The position numbers and the translations under genes were made by a program. Positions 34,943 through 43,984 of a stretch of 64,000 nt of DNA are shown here, piece after piece. The notes below the pieces were generated by a model. The model was not told where the DNA came from and did not search any database. It saw only the letters and a program-made list of their open reading frames with translations. The first letter of the stretch is position 1; every line of letters starts with the position of its first letter. Where the stretch lies: assembly GCA_964562925.1 (NCBI GenBank), contig CAZLVF010000004.1, positions 3,364-67,363 on the forward strand. The letters are read 5' to 3'. Source of the DNA: CAVXDP01 sp964562925 (GTDB taxonomy: Archaea; Thermoproteota; Bathyarchaeia; 40CM-2-53-6; CAVXDP01).

Positions 34943-35476
34943 TTGGATTTGTTAGAGGACTTTAACCTCCTGATCTCGACATCCCGTAGAAACGAGAGGA
35001 ATGCATGCAGCGAAGTATGGTACCTGCTCGGAGAGATTGGTGATAGAAACTCCGAGGCGAAGACGACGGGAATAATAGGATTGACCGTAGCGAAGACGAC
35101 GCTTGATCCCAAGATGGTTGTAAGAAGACTGAGAGAGATCCTTCGACAGAGGCCTTGGGAGGTAAAGTACGTTTTGAAGGTGGTTCCGATTGAGAGGCTC
35201 GTCCCAGCAACCATAGGGGATGTTGAGAAGGCGGCTCTAGAGCTTTCAAAGAGGATAGGTGAAAATGATAGGTTCCGCGTGACCGTTGAGAAACGGCGGT
35301 CGAACCTCTCTTCACATGAGATAATAGAGGCTGTGGCGAATAAGATAGATAAGAAGGTTGACCTAGAAAACCCGGATAAGATAGTTTTGGTTGAGGTTGT
35401 GGGTCAAACAGTAGGTCTGTCCCTTCTGGAACCTGGCGACATTCTCTCGGTTGAGAAGGAGAGGAGGACCCTCTAG
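34943..35476 (+). CDS. THUMP-domain protein (Tan1-like)
   Basis: 177 residues. The opening FNLLISTSRRNERNACSEVWYLLGEIGD and the later RFRVTVEKRRSNLSSHEIIEAVANKIDKKVDLENPDKIVLVEVVG match THUMP proteins related to Tan1, which binds tRNA and helps form N4-acetylcytidine in eukaryotes. No catalytic domain is fused. The start is TTG at 34943; the frame opens only after a stop at 34898 and no ATG is in phase. It follows sua5 by about 75 bases. Confidence 0.82.
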   Translation: MDLLEDFNLLISTSRRNERNACSEVWYLLGEIGDRNSEAKTTGIIGLTVAKTTLDPKMVVRRLREILRQRPWEVKYVLKVVPIERLVPATIGDVEKAALELSKRIGENDRFRVTVEKRRSNLSSHEIIEAVANKIDKKVDLENPDKIVLVEVVGQTVGLSLLEPGDILSVEKERRTL

Positions 35477-35638
35477 AATCTTCAAGAGCCTGAGGAAAAA
35501 TCGCCAACCTAGCGGGTCTGTCTAGAAACCTACCAACTGGACGTCTAACGCTTAGAGGTTTCTTTACCAGTTGTCTGCAAGATTAGGAATTCCGCAATGT
35601 TGAGTCTTATTCTCTTTGTCTTCCTTGAATTGTGGTGA

Positions 35639-35668
35639 GGGGACCCTGGGGGGTAGGAGGGAGGGGGG
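35639..35668 (+). repeat. potential G-quadruplex between convergent genes
   Basis: Four guanine tracts of at least three bases (4, 6, 3 and 6 G) with loops of one to six bases, ending at the stop codon of the minus-strand Cgi121 gene and about 160 bases after the THUMP gene. It could form in the THUMP-gene transcript or in the DNA and help end transcription. Confidence 0.45.
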
Positions 35669-36283
35669 TCAAACCCTTGTAGGAAGCAAGGCTACCCTTT
35701 CTATGATGAGTCTTTGAATTGCCTCGCCTCTTGGAGTCTTCTTGCCGCTCATCGCTTGAATCTCTTTCTCGGAGATCTTGAATGTTGAGATGAGGTTCTC
35801 GATCTTCTCCTGGCTCCAGTGATCTAGAAGAGCGTTATCGCTTCTTGTGTTTGTAAGTGATGGAAGCTTGTCGCTGAAGCTTCTAATCGACTCTTCGCTT
35901 CCTCCTACGGCTATGACTGCCACGTTCCTTGTGTTACGGTTTACTCCTACCATACGGATCGCCTCTGAGATCTGCTTTTGAGCGGAAGTGTAGAGGAGAA
36001 ACTCCACCGCAAGCGTTCTGGAGATGTTGGTTCCTCTTTTGAAGGTATGCAGCGCATTCAGCATTGCAAAGTGGAGATGTCTTCTCCCAGCGATCCTGTC
36101 CAGATCAACTATCTGCACATCAATATCAGTCGAAGCTTTCCTCAGGTTTTCGATAAGGTTGTCAGCGTCAACCGGTTCATCAACATGGAATGGAAAGACC
36201 AGAAAGTACTGATCATAGTCCTCGAACTTCGTGACCTCGGCCAAATGTTTCTGCATCCTCCACAGATCAAGCCTACACGACAA
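35669..36283 (-). CDS. KEOPS complex subunit Cgi121
   Basis: 204 residues. The middle, LHFAMLNALHTFKRGTNISRTLAVEFLLYTSAQKQISEAIRMVGV, followed by VAVIAVGG, is the Cgi121 signature (tRNA CCA-binding and Bud32-contacting subunit of KEOPS). KEOPS transfers threonylcarbamoyl to A37 of tRNA; Sua5 supplies the substrate and is encoded nearby. The TTG at 36283 and the ATG at 36256 (MQKHLAEVTKF) are both possible starts. Confidence 0.88.
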   Translation of the reverse strand: MSCRLDLWRMQKHLAEVTKFEDYDQYFLVFPFHVDEPVDADNLIENLRKASTDIDVQIVDLDRIAGRRHLHFAMLNALHTFKRGTNISRTLAVEFLLYTSAQKQISEAIRMVGVNRNTRNVAVIAVGGSEESIRSFSDKLPSLTNTRSDNALLDHWSQEKIENLISTFKISEKEIQAMSGKKTPRGEAIQRLIIERVALLPTRV

Positions 36284-36361
36284 GCTTGGATTTTTCGAGA
36301 GTGAATCTCATACAAAGCTTAATAGAAAACCGACAATGAAAACTGTTCGGAAGCGTCGAAG

Positions 36362-36946
36362 GTGGAGTTCTTAGTTCCAAGCTGGGAAGACATTTATGGG
36401 ATGTGTATCCAACTTGCTGATCAGATAAAGGAGAGCGGGTACGTACCTGACATGATCGTAGCTGTTGCCCGGGGGGGCTGGGTACCTGGCAGGATAATCT
36501 CAGACCTCCTCAGCAACTCGAACGTTGCAAGCCTGAAAGTCGAGTTCTACAAGGACGTTGCAGAGACAGATAGAAAACCAATAATTTCCCAGCGCGTGTC
36601 CGCCCCGATAAGACGGAAGAAGGTTCTCGTCGTCGATGACGTAGCCGACACAGGTGAGAGCCTAAAAGCTGTAAGAGACTACCTGAAGAAGCTGGGACCA
36701 GCCGAGATCAGGATCGCAACCCTACATTACAAGTCCAAGAGCATATTCAAGCCCGACTATTTCATCGGCGAGACGGACGCTTGGATTGTATACCCACACG
36801 AGAGACATGAATTCGTAAGAAACATGGTCAGGAAACTGAGGAGAGACGGTATGTCACTCGAAGAGGTAAAGAAAGAGATGAGAAGGATTGGACTGCAGGC
36901 GCGGATTGCCGACAAGTTCGTTGAAGAGACTTGGAATACGGTTTGA
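36362..36946 (+). CDS. phosphoribosyltransferase
   Basis: 194 residues of the type I phosphoribosyltransferase fold. The PRPP motif is VLVVDDVADTGESL at about residues 80-93, preceded by IVAVARGGWVPGRIISDLL. This resembles archaeal purine (hypoxanthine/xanthine/guanine) PRTases, but base specificity cannot be read. The C-terminal 45 residues form a charged helical extension (KLRRDGMSLEEVKKEMRRIG). Start GTG at 36362. Confidence 0.87.
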   Translation: MEFLVPSWEDIYGMCIQLADQIKESGYVPDMIVAVARGGWVPGRIISDLLSNSNVASLKVEFYKDVAETDRKPIISQRVSAPIRRKKVLVVDDVADTGESLKAVRDYLKKLGPAEIRIATLHYKSKSIFKPDYFIGETDAWIVYPHERHEFVRNMVRKLRRDGMSLEEVKKEMRRIGLQARIADKFVEETWNTV

Positions 36947-37033
36947 TAACATAGATCGCAGCTCATAGTCAGATCCGATCGCTTGACGGTTGACCAAGAA
37001 ATGGCGCGAAACCGTGTTTTCAAACATGATGAG

Positions 37034-37345
37034 TCAAGTCTTCCGCGTTTCAGCTAACCGCCTCTCTACTTCCTCTCTATTATCCCAGTTTGGATCGAGG
37101 TGCGACTGATCGAGGTGCGGCCATTTCGCGGGCGTCACCCAACGCCTTCCACAGAATGGACACTCATGCCAATTCGTTAATCCCTGCGTACAATCACAAG
37201 AAGAAACCGCTTGGCACGTAGGGCAGGTATGAAGCGCTGAAGCTACAGAACGCTCATAGGCAATCTTCAGCTCTCGAATCCTAGTTCGAATCTTCTGGCG
37301 TAACGAAGGTCGCATAAACCAACCCTTACGATCCTGATGGCTCAA
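37034..37345 (-). CDS. small zinc-ribbon protein, unknown function
   Basis: 103 residues. A basic helical N-terminus (RPSLRQKIRTRIRELKIAYE) is followed by CPTCQAVSSCDC and CPFCGRRW, four or five cysteines that could bind zinc, and an acidic tail rich in Trp, His and Asp. I do not recognise the family. TTG at 37345 or ATG at 37315 can be the start; the ATG gives a cleaner basic N-terminus. It converges on the phosphoribosyltransferase gene. Confidence 0.55.
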   Translation of the reverse strand: MSHQDRKGWFMRPSLRQKIRTRIRELKIAYERSVASALHTCPTCQAVSSCDCTQGLTNWHECPFCGRRWVTPAKWPHLDQSHLDPNWDNREEVERRLAETRKT

Positions 37346-37448
37346 TTTGAGATAACGCTATAAGATAAAACATTCTCGGTCGGCATATCGAAAGTTCAAT
37401 GGTCAAAGAGCTTAATTAAGAATAGTCCATGATTCTGGTACTGCAGCG

Positions 37449-38198
37449 TTGGTAGATCTCAAAAGATTCGTCCAGTCGATTTCTCCGACGAGACGCGCCT
37501 ATCTGGAGGACTCATACTCGCAGGCGCTTAATGCCAATGTTCTAAGATTTGCTGAGGAAAAGAACAATGCATACATAGCAGTTGACCAGACGATCTTTCA
37601 TCCAAGATCTGGAGGACAACCATCGGATCGAGGAGCACTAAGAGGATCCTCATTTCGCGTTGACGTTAAGAGAGCGATGCTCTTCAATGAAGTCATCGTC
37701 CACTACGGCAAGGTCGAGGGAAAGCCTGACGCTGGTGCCGTTGTATGCGAGATCGACTGGCCGAACCGATTGCTTCTGATGAGAAGGCATACCGCAGCTC
37801 ACCTACTGGACTATTGCCTCGCAACCCTTCGCAGATTCAATGTCGAGACAACCGACTCGTGGCTTGGTGATCAACCCTACGTTGGATACGCAGGACCTAT
37901 CGCCTCTAACCTCGACGTGAAGCAAGTTGAAGAACTTGCGAATAGCTTCATCCGACAAGGCAGGAACGTTAGGGTTGTGGTAGTGAATAGGACTGAAGCC
38001 GAGCGTCTGATCGTAAATGCACCTAACATCTCAAGGCTTCCCCAGACCGAAGAATTGAGGGTGGTAACAATTGAAGGCCAGCTTCCGATTCCTTGCGGAG
38101 GCACGCACGTGCGAAATCTCAGGGAAATCGAAGTCGTAGAGGTTCGAAGAATAGAACCGACCGAGTCTGGGTTCAGACTATACTTCGAAGTAAAGTGA
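37449..38198 (+). CDS. AlaX-type alanyl-tRNA editing protein
   Basis: 249 residues. It has the AlaRS-editing zinc motifs: HPRSGGQPSDRG in the first third, HTAAHLLDY (HxxxH) in the middle, and CGGTHVRNL near residue 217. AlaX proteins hydrolyse mischarged Ser- or Gly-tRNA-Ala in trans. The N-terminal glycine-rich GGQ-containing module makes it the longer AlaX class. Start TTG at 37449. Confidence 0.92.
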   Translation: MVDLKRFVQSISPTRRAYLEDSYSQALNANVLRFAEEKNNAYIAVDQTIFHPRSGGQPSDRGALRGSSFRVDVKRAMLFNEVIVHYGKVEGKPDAGAVVCEIDWPNRLLLMRRHTAAHLLDYCLATLRRFNVETTDSWLGDQPYVGYAGPIASNLDVKQVEELANSFIRQGRNVRVVVVNRTEAERLIVNAPNISRLPQTEELRVVTIEGQLPIPCGGTHVRNLREIEVVEVRRIEPTESGFRLYFEVK

Positions 38199-38374
38199 TC
38201 AAGATATAGTAGAACAGTAAGCCTCGGTTTTTGCAGAGTAGACCACAGCTTATGATGAGAAGATGCCCACCAATTCTTCACGATTGAGAACAGCCTGGTC
38301 CACGCAGGGAAGAAACCGCCAGGCCAGATAGAGTAGGAAATTCTCATTTTTCCCTTGCTTCGGATCAACCCGCT

Positions 38375-39526
38375 TCACTCGCTTACTCTTGAGCCAAGAA
38401 CGAATATGAGACCGGCTACGAGCGCGACAGAAAATATTGAGACCTTGTACGTGCCGGTGGCATCAATCAGGAACCCGAAGACAACAGGCATCATCAATGG
38501 CCCAATGTTACCGAGTGAGGAGATGAGACCAACAACGCTTCCCACGGAGCCCGAGAGACGCTCGCGCTTCGCCGGCACCGCAAGACTGATTGTGAGCACA
38601 CCAATACTCGTGAACCCTGAGAGGAAGATACATAAAAGTAAGAGGGGGAAAGGGACATAGTTTATCCCTATGATTGATATTGCCGCAACTATCCCCATCA
38701 AGGCTAGAACCGTCTTCCCATTCTGAAACTTGTCTAAGGCTAGACCCATGATAGGTCCAGCAAGAAAGAACCCTAAAGGGAGAAAAGATGCAATCGCCTT
38801 GTCAAGTTCCTTCATCTCCAAGACCTTGGGCATCCAAGTAGCGAGGGTATCATAACTTCCCATCGATGCTATCATCAAGAAAAGCAGAACCCAGACGTAC
38901 CTGTCCTTTAGAACCCTTGCGAAGTTCTCGAGCTTGAGCCCAGAGGTGCTTTTCAGACTGCTTCTGGCAAACCCCCACCAGAACGCGCTTACAATAGCAG
39001 CTACAAAGCTATAGACGAGGAGAACATCCCTCCAAGTCATCATCTCGAGCAAAAGCGGCGTGAGTCCGAGCGCTGCAGCGTTGCCAAGAGCGAAACCTGA
39101 AACATAGACGCCTGTCGAAAGGCCAAGTCTCTTAGGCGACCACTCCTTCACCAAAAGCGGTAGACATGGCAGGACGACGGCTAGCCCTAACCCTAGAAAG
39201 AACTGGCTTAGGAGCAGCGTGATGTAGCTGGGCGAGAGCGCCCTCAGCAGGGCAGAAGCTGCAGAGATGGGCAACGCTATCTTGAGAGCATTTAGATAGC
39301 CCGTTCTATCGGCTATAAAACCCCAAGCTATCCTGAAGGTGATGAGACTTATCATTGTGGCTGAGAAGAGAAAGGCGAAGCTGGCGTGAGACAAACCCAT
39401 CTCCTCCATGATCACCGTGACCATCGGCGCTGTAGCGAATAGCTGTAGGTGCAGAAGAAAGGCGATTATGAAGGAGAAAGAGAGCATCCTCCAACCATAT
39501 TCACTCGTGTACATAGCCATACGCAC
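38375..39526 (-). CDS. MFS transporter (CynX/NimT/oxalate-formate-like)
   Basis: 383 residues in 12 hydrophobic segments with the MFS loop motif GFIADRTGYLNALK between helices 2 and 3 and GLALDKFQNGKTVLAL in the second half. It transports small organic or inorganic anions by proton symport or antiport; the substrate is unknown. A TATA-like GGTTAAAGCC lies at 39543-39552 on the minus strand, about 20-25 bases before the start codon, so the message would be leaderless. Confidence 0.85.
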   Translation of the reverse strand: MRMAMYTSEYGWRMLSFSFIIAFLLHLQLFATAPMVTVIMEEMGLSHASFAFLFSATMISLITFRIAWGFIADRTGYLNALKIALPISAASALLRALSPSYITLLLSQFFLGLGLAVVLPCLPLLVKEWSPKRLGLSTGVYVSGFALGNAAALGLTPLLLEMMTWRDVLLVYSFVAAIVSAFWWGFARSSLKSTSGLKLENFARVLKDRYVWVLLFLMIASMGSYDTLATWMPKVLEMKELDKAIASFLPLGFFLAGPIMGLALDKFQNGKTVLALMGIVAAISIIGINYVPFPLLLLCIFLSGFTSIGVLTISLAVPAKRERLSGSVGSVVGLISSLGNIGPLMMPVVFGFLIDATGTYKVSIFSVALVAGLIFVLGSRVSE

Positions 39527-40114
39527 TTCAACCTTCAGAGAGGCTTTAACCGATAGATCGATGCTGACGAGACATCATCCATCATACTGCCTGACTAGCT
39601 TGAAGGACATTTCGCAGCACCAATTGGCAACCGGTCAGAGACTCCAAGGTGTTGCATCGGTATCATAACTGCATACCCGCGGACCAAGTCGACCGCCTTC
39701 TCGTTCAGACTGGACGTAACTGTTAGGCCTAACCGCGACCATGATGTTAACCCGTCACACCACAAGAGTCTTTCCTGTGACAGGTTTCGAAGAACCTACT
39801 TCTATAGTCAAGAAATCTCATCAAGACCGTCATTCTTGCGAAGATATAAGACGAGAATGCAAGTCACCAGTGTTGCGATTGACACAGACGTATATCTAGC
39901 TGATCTTTTGAGTTTTCTACAGCAATACTCTTTTCTTTCCTCGTGTCGAAATCTTCAGCGGCAAGCCCGCGCTCCATGGAATGACTTGACATACTTGGCC
40001 TGCGGTCAGATACCATAGAGCAGCGAATGACGCTTTTGGACAAGATAGCACGGAAAAGTCGCTCCGAAAGTCATATATGGTTACCAAGGAATAACCCCCC
40101 TATCCAGAGGAAAG
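39527..40114. other. intergenic region, 588 bp, divergent promoters
   Basis: No supported gene. It holds the minus-strand TATA box of the MFS gene (39543-39552) and, at 40073-40079, a plus-strand ATATATG about 36-42 bases before the second APC permease. Short frames in the middle have no recognisable content. Confidence 0.5.
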
Positions 40115-41752
40115 TTGACTGAGGAAAAGACGCTATTTCTTCGTAGGGCTTCAGGACTCGCGCGAGCATGGAACATTTTTGACGGGTTCATCTATTGTAT
40201 CTATGGAGCTAGCATATTTGGCGCGGCTTCGCTGGCCTACGCACTCTCGTTCCCATGGCCGGACGGGAATATTCCGCTAGCGATAGTTCTAACCTGTCTG
40301 GGCGTGTATCCATGCGCAATAGTATACGCAATGAATTCGTCCACTATGCCTAGAGTTGGAGGAGACTATATCTGGCAAAGCAGAGTCTTCGGTGGGTTCT
40401 GGGGATACACGCTCTGCTTAGTCGGAATAGGATTTTGGACATGGTTCTTCGTGGCTAGCAACGTCTTGCCGGGAACAGTCGGGTCAGTCTCACCCACGTT
40501 CTTCGCGCTCGGCATAATGTCCGGAAATCAGGGGATGATAGATTTCGCGAGCTGGCTAACAACCACTGACGGTCTATGGTGGGCATACGTTGCATTTTGC
40601 GTCTGGGCTTTTCTGATAATGGTCGCCGGAATGAAGTGGTACGGTAGAGTTCAACGCTGGTTATTCTACATAGGCTGCCTAGTAGTCGTCATATGGGTTG
40701 CAATGCTTGCTATTACCACCCATCAAGACTATGTGAATAACTTCAACTGGTTTATGTCCACATACTTCAATTGGGGAGGTGCAAACCCATATCAGTACGT
40801 GATCGACCAAGCGGTCTCCGCAGGATATAGTCCTGTACCGTTCGATCAGACGAAGTTCATGCCTAGCTGGCAACTCATCCCTGTTATGAGTTACGTTTTT
40901 CCATGGATTATGTGGGCTGGACCTATGGCGGGAGAGATTAGTGGAATCACAGATCTAAAGAAGTCTTTGTGGATGTACGTTGGATCCAACACGTTCGGTA
41001 TGATCGTTTGCGCAGGTACCATGTACGCTACCATTATGATCGTTGGCAACGAGTTCCTCTTCTCAGCGAGCTACATGTGGTTCGCTATGGGTGGCGCATC
41101 GGCTATACCGATGTCTCCGTTCCTCGGCTTTCTCTATCTTACGATGACCCGCAACCCGTTCTTTTGGATAATGACGGTTATAGGTATGAACGCATGGTAC
41201 TGGATATGGCCGACCAACGGCTGGGTCAATACTGTCAGAATGTACTTTGCAATGTCATTTGACAGAGCCCTTCCAGGATGGTTCGGTGCTGTTGATAAAA
41301 GACTTAGAAGCCCATTGAATGCCATTATCTTTTCAACCATCGGAACTGTTGTGATGGGTTGGGTGTATATCTACACGCCATTCTGGAAGTTCACGCTTGA
41401 CGCCCTCGTCGGCGCTGGCGCGGTACTAGCTGCTTCGACACTAGCAGGAACTGTTATGCCGTACCGAAAGAGGACAAAGGCATTATGGGAAGCTTCTCCC
41501 GCATCCAAGTACAAGGTTGGCAACGTTCCGGTGATCACTATTGCAGGCATTCTTGGGACAGTGTTCTACTGGATACCGACATTCTTTATGTGGATCACCG
41601 ACAGCAGGTATGGTGTTAATGACCCTCTCTCAGCGGTCGTCGTAATAAGCTCGTTCGTGGTGGGGGGAATACTCTACTACGCAATGAAGCTGTACAGAAA
41701 GAGCAGGGGCATTGACCTGAATCTACTGTTTCGCGAAATACCGTACGAATAG
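40115..41752 (+). CDS. APC-family amino acid permease, second copy
   Basis: 545 residues, polytopic, with PRVGGDYIWQSR at residues 79-90 and the ending FREIPYE. It resembles the permease at 199-1815 in length, N-terminal MTE, the GDY(I/V)W motif and the C-terminal FREIP tail, so the two are paralogues. It is richer in Trp and aromatic residues, for example in the external loop around residues 195-235. Start TTG at 40115 after GAGGAAAG. Substrate unknown. Confidence 0.88.
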   Translation: MTEEKTLFLRRASGLARAWNIFDGFIYCIYGASIFGAASLAYALSFPWPDGNIPLAIVLTCLGVYPCAIVYAMNSSTMPRVGGDYIWQSRVFGGFWGYTLCLVGIGFWTWFFVASNVLPGTVGSVSPTFFALGIMSGNQGMIDFASWLTTTDGLWWAYVAFCVWAFLIMVAGMKWYGRVQRWLFYIGCLVVVIWVAMLAITTHQDYVNNFNWFMSTYFNWGGANPYQYVIDQAVSAGYSPVPFDQTKFMPSWQLIPVMSYVFPWIMWAGPMAGEISGITDLKKSLWMYVGSNTFGMIVCAGTMYATIMIVGNEFLFSASYMWFAMGGASAIPMSPFLGFLYLTMTRNPFFWIMTVIGMNAWYWIWPTNGWVNTVRMYFAMSFDRALPGWFGAVDKRLRSPLNAIIFSTIGTVVMGWVYIYTPFWKFTLDALVGAGAVLAASTLAGTVMPYRKRTKALWEASPASKYKVGNVPVITIAGILGTVFYWIPTFFMWITDSRYGVNDPLSAVVVISSFVVGGILYYAMKLYRKSRGIDLNLLFREIPYE

Positions 41753-41929
41753 AACCCCACCTTTTGTTCTATTATTGGCGCAGACTCTTTGTCTGTATAC
41801 GTAGTAGGCCGGAACGCCGATTACGGCGAGTGGAATCAACGTTACTGTGAGAACCACTAGTCCGACAACAACGTGAATAATAGATCGTTGAGAGTTAAGT
41901 GAGAATGATGCTCTTCGGCAATGTCTCAA
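41723..41929 (-). CDS. possible single-helix membrane peptide
   Basis: A 68-codon frame whose last ten codons overlap the 3' end of the permease. It contains one clear hydrophobic helix (VVVGLVVLTVTLIPLAVIGVPAYYVY) followed by a basic segment. The overlap, the weak start (TTG) and the absence of homology make it doubtful; it could be a small membrane subunit or chance. Confidence 0.2.
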   Translation of the reverse strand: MRHCRRASFSLNSQRSIIHVVVGLVVLTVTLIPLAVIGVPAYYVYRQRVCANNRTKGGVLFVRYFAKQ

Positions 41930-41940
41930 GAAACGGGTGG

Positions 41941-42955
41941 TTACCCTATGTGATAGTAGAGTTCTCTAGGCCTGAGCTCTTCGAATTCATCTGTTTGTTG
42001 GGCTATGTATCTCCTTACGTCTATGCAGAGATGACATTTTGAAACATAGCCTTGAAGGCGCTCCTTATAGTCAAACTTTGTAACGGCGAATTCAAGAAGT
42101 CTACTCAAATCGGTTACAAGAGCTTCCAGAATTGGCCGCTCATTCAGATCTATTCCTCGGCACAGCGAGCCTAGCTCTCTGCCGTCCCCTAAGGAAATGC
42201 CAGCGCAATATCCACGCATGTAATTGCAGTAGTTGTCTATGTGTACGTGCCAGCCTCTTGTCAATTCCTCTTCACAAGATTTGCCGAAAAATTGCTTTGC
42301 TGGATATTTCTTGTACAGGTAGGCAAGGCTCTCTACGGCCCTTCCCATGGGAAGTAGCTCTGTATAGGCTAATCCACTTGGCTCTTTTCGTAGATACTGT
42401 TCGAAAGGCAAAGTGCCGTTGATCTTTAGTTTTCTGAATTGGCGATAGAAAGTCTCTTGGTATACGATTGCGTTCGCGCCGAAAACTTCTCTACTTATCT
42501 TGACGGCTCTTTCTGTCCGTTCGAACGGAATTTGGCCTAATATGAACGGGTTTACACTGATAAGCACGCCATCCAACCGAGTCTCTCAGCTCCACAAGTT
42601 TCCGCCTAGTGATCTTATCATCTGTGCACCAGAAAGAATTGGTCTCGACAAAAGTGGAGGAGATTCTAAGCTCGTCCGCCATTCGAGTAAGCTTGAGTAA
42701 AAGGTCGAAGTTAAGAAATGGCTCGCCACCAGTGAAGTGAAGACCCCAGTTCACGCCGACTCTATTTGGTCCGAAAGGGCTTTCCTGAATTCTACCCGAT
42801 AATTCAGTCAGAATTCTCCCCGCATCTTTTTCAGAAATCCAGTCATTCTTCCAACTAGGAGATGAAGCGTACATGCAGTGCTCGCATTCGCTAGTACACT
42901 TGTACGAGAAGAGTATGCCTCCGGAAAAGGGCTTCTCTATGCAAAGATTTTCCAT
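41941..42955 (-). pseudogene. radical SAM protein gene interrupted by a frameshift
   Basis: Two frames together encode one radical SAM protein of about 337 residues. The first (42955 to about 42580) has the cluster motif CTSECEHC (C-x3-C-x2-C) and the SAM motif FTGGEPF; the second (about 42575 to 41941) continues with DGVLISVNPFILGQIPFERTERAV and ends with further cysteines (NYCNYMRGYC, SKCHLC) that could hold an auxiliary cluster. The frames meet within about 42573-42582, and total length is a multiple of three plus one base. Sequencing error, recent mutation or recoding are all possible. TATA-like CTTAAG repeats precede the ATG. Confidence 0.75.
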
Positions 42956-43703
42956 GCCTGGAATTCTGATCTCAGGAGACTTCTTAAGCTTAAGGGATGA
43001 AATAGCACCGACAGAATTTCAGCGCTGGTTACGTCCTAAGACTCGGTTCGATATTTTGGCGCTATGTCCGAACTTTGCAGTTAGGTCGCGCAGAAGTAAA
43101 GAAGCGGTTAAACGTGTCTCCCCATTACACACATTGAAAACATTAGGGTTCATCAAATATAGCCAGCCTTCAATGTTCTTCTCGATCTCTCCAGATCTCG
43201 AGAGGGTTACTGAACTTGAATTCCGTCAAGTAAAGAAATAAGTAACTGACGGAAGCGTTGTTTGTCCGGATCTGAGGTCAAGGAGATTCAGATGCCCTCG
43301 CTTAAGATCCTATCCAGACAAGAGATTAACGAGGTCCATCATGCCTCATAGATGCAACATGCTTTGAGCCATTTGACCGAGGAACTATGCCTATCCAAGG
43401 TCAGCGACAGATCCACTAGAAGAACCTAGGCGAGTTTGTCAGCAAAGCTAAGAGAGACATTGCACTAAGTTGAAGACGTCTTTCGTATAGCGCTCTCTTT
43501 TGATTTTGTCATAGCAAACAGAGCGGATCCTAAACAGGCCTTTATAAGCGGGCATGCCGAGTCATCCAAGATAGTAGAATACACCGTACGCTTAGAGAGA
43601 ACCTTACAAATCTAGGGGCGCTTGTAGGGGACGTGAGAGAGCGGCCCACGGATCTAGAACTCAAAGGTTTCGGTACTTCTCGTACGCCTCAGGTGCGCAT
43701 GCC
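42956..43703. other. intergenic region, 748 bp
   Basis: It contains the minus-strand promoter region of the radical SAM gene (about 42980-43000) and the plus-strand TTTATAAG at 43541-43548 for the kor operon. A plus-strand open frame ending at 43241 has no recognisable content and is not called. Confidence 0.45.
43541..43548 (+). promoter_or_regulatory. TATA box of the korDABC operon
   Basis: TTTATAAG, preceded by a purine/C-rich stretch, about 155 bases before the first gene. If used, the message has a leader of about 130 nt, long for an archaeon. Confidence 0.45.
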
Positions 43704-43964
43704 TTGAGTGTGAACGAAATCGTTCAAGAAGAGAATCCTTCACTTCCAAAGATAGTCATCTTGGGGAATCTTTGTAAGGGATGCGGGATATGTATCGAGT
43801 TCTGCCCTTTCAAGATTTTAAAGACGGGAAGCCGCATGACGAGGAAGGGTATCTTTCCTCCTGAGGTTATCAATCAGAGCAAATGCACAGCTTGCCGAAT
43901 CTGCCAGCACTTTTGCCCCGACTTTGCAATATTCATCGTCGGGAGGTCTCAGATTTCGCCTTAG
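43704..43964 (+). CDS. 2-oxoacid:ferredoxin oxidoreductase subunit delta (KorD-like ferredoxin)
   Basis: 86 residues with two [4Fe-4S] motifs, CKGCGICIEFCP and CTACRICQHFCPD, separated by RKGIFPPEVI, the KorD/OorD pattern. It passes electrons from the TPP enzyme to free ferredoxin. The start is TTG at 43704 or GTG at 43710. It is the first gene of the four-gene set, followed by the alpha, beta and gamma subunits. Confidence 0.88.
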   Translation: MSVNEIVQEENPSLPKIVILGNLCKGCGICIEFCPFKILKTGSRMTRKGIFPPEVINQSKCTACRICQHFCPDFAIFIVGRSQISP

Positions 43965-43984
43965 CAAAACCCGGAAGATACTTT

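Noticed and set aside
42873..43241. plus-strand frame of 122 codons opposite the radical SAM start
   Set aside because: It overlaps the promoter and start of the radical SAM gene, and its translation has no recognisable motif.
43883..43984. longer start for korA
   Set aside because: It would overlap korD by 82 bases and adds residues unlike KorA; ATG 43985 has a GGAAG site.
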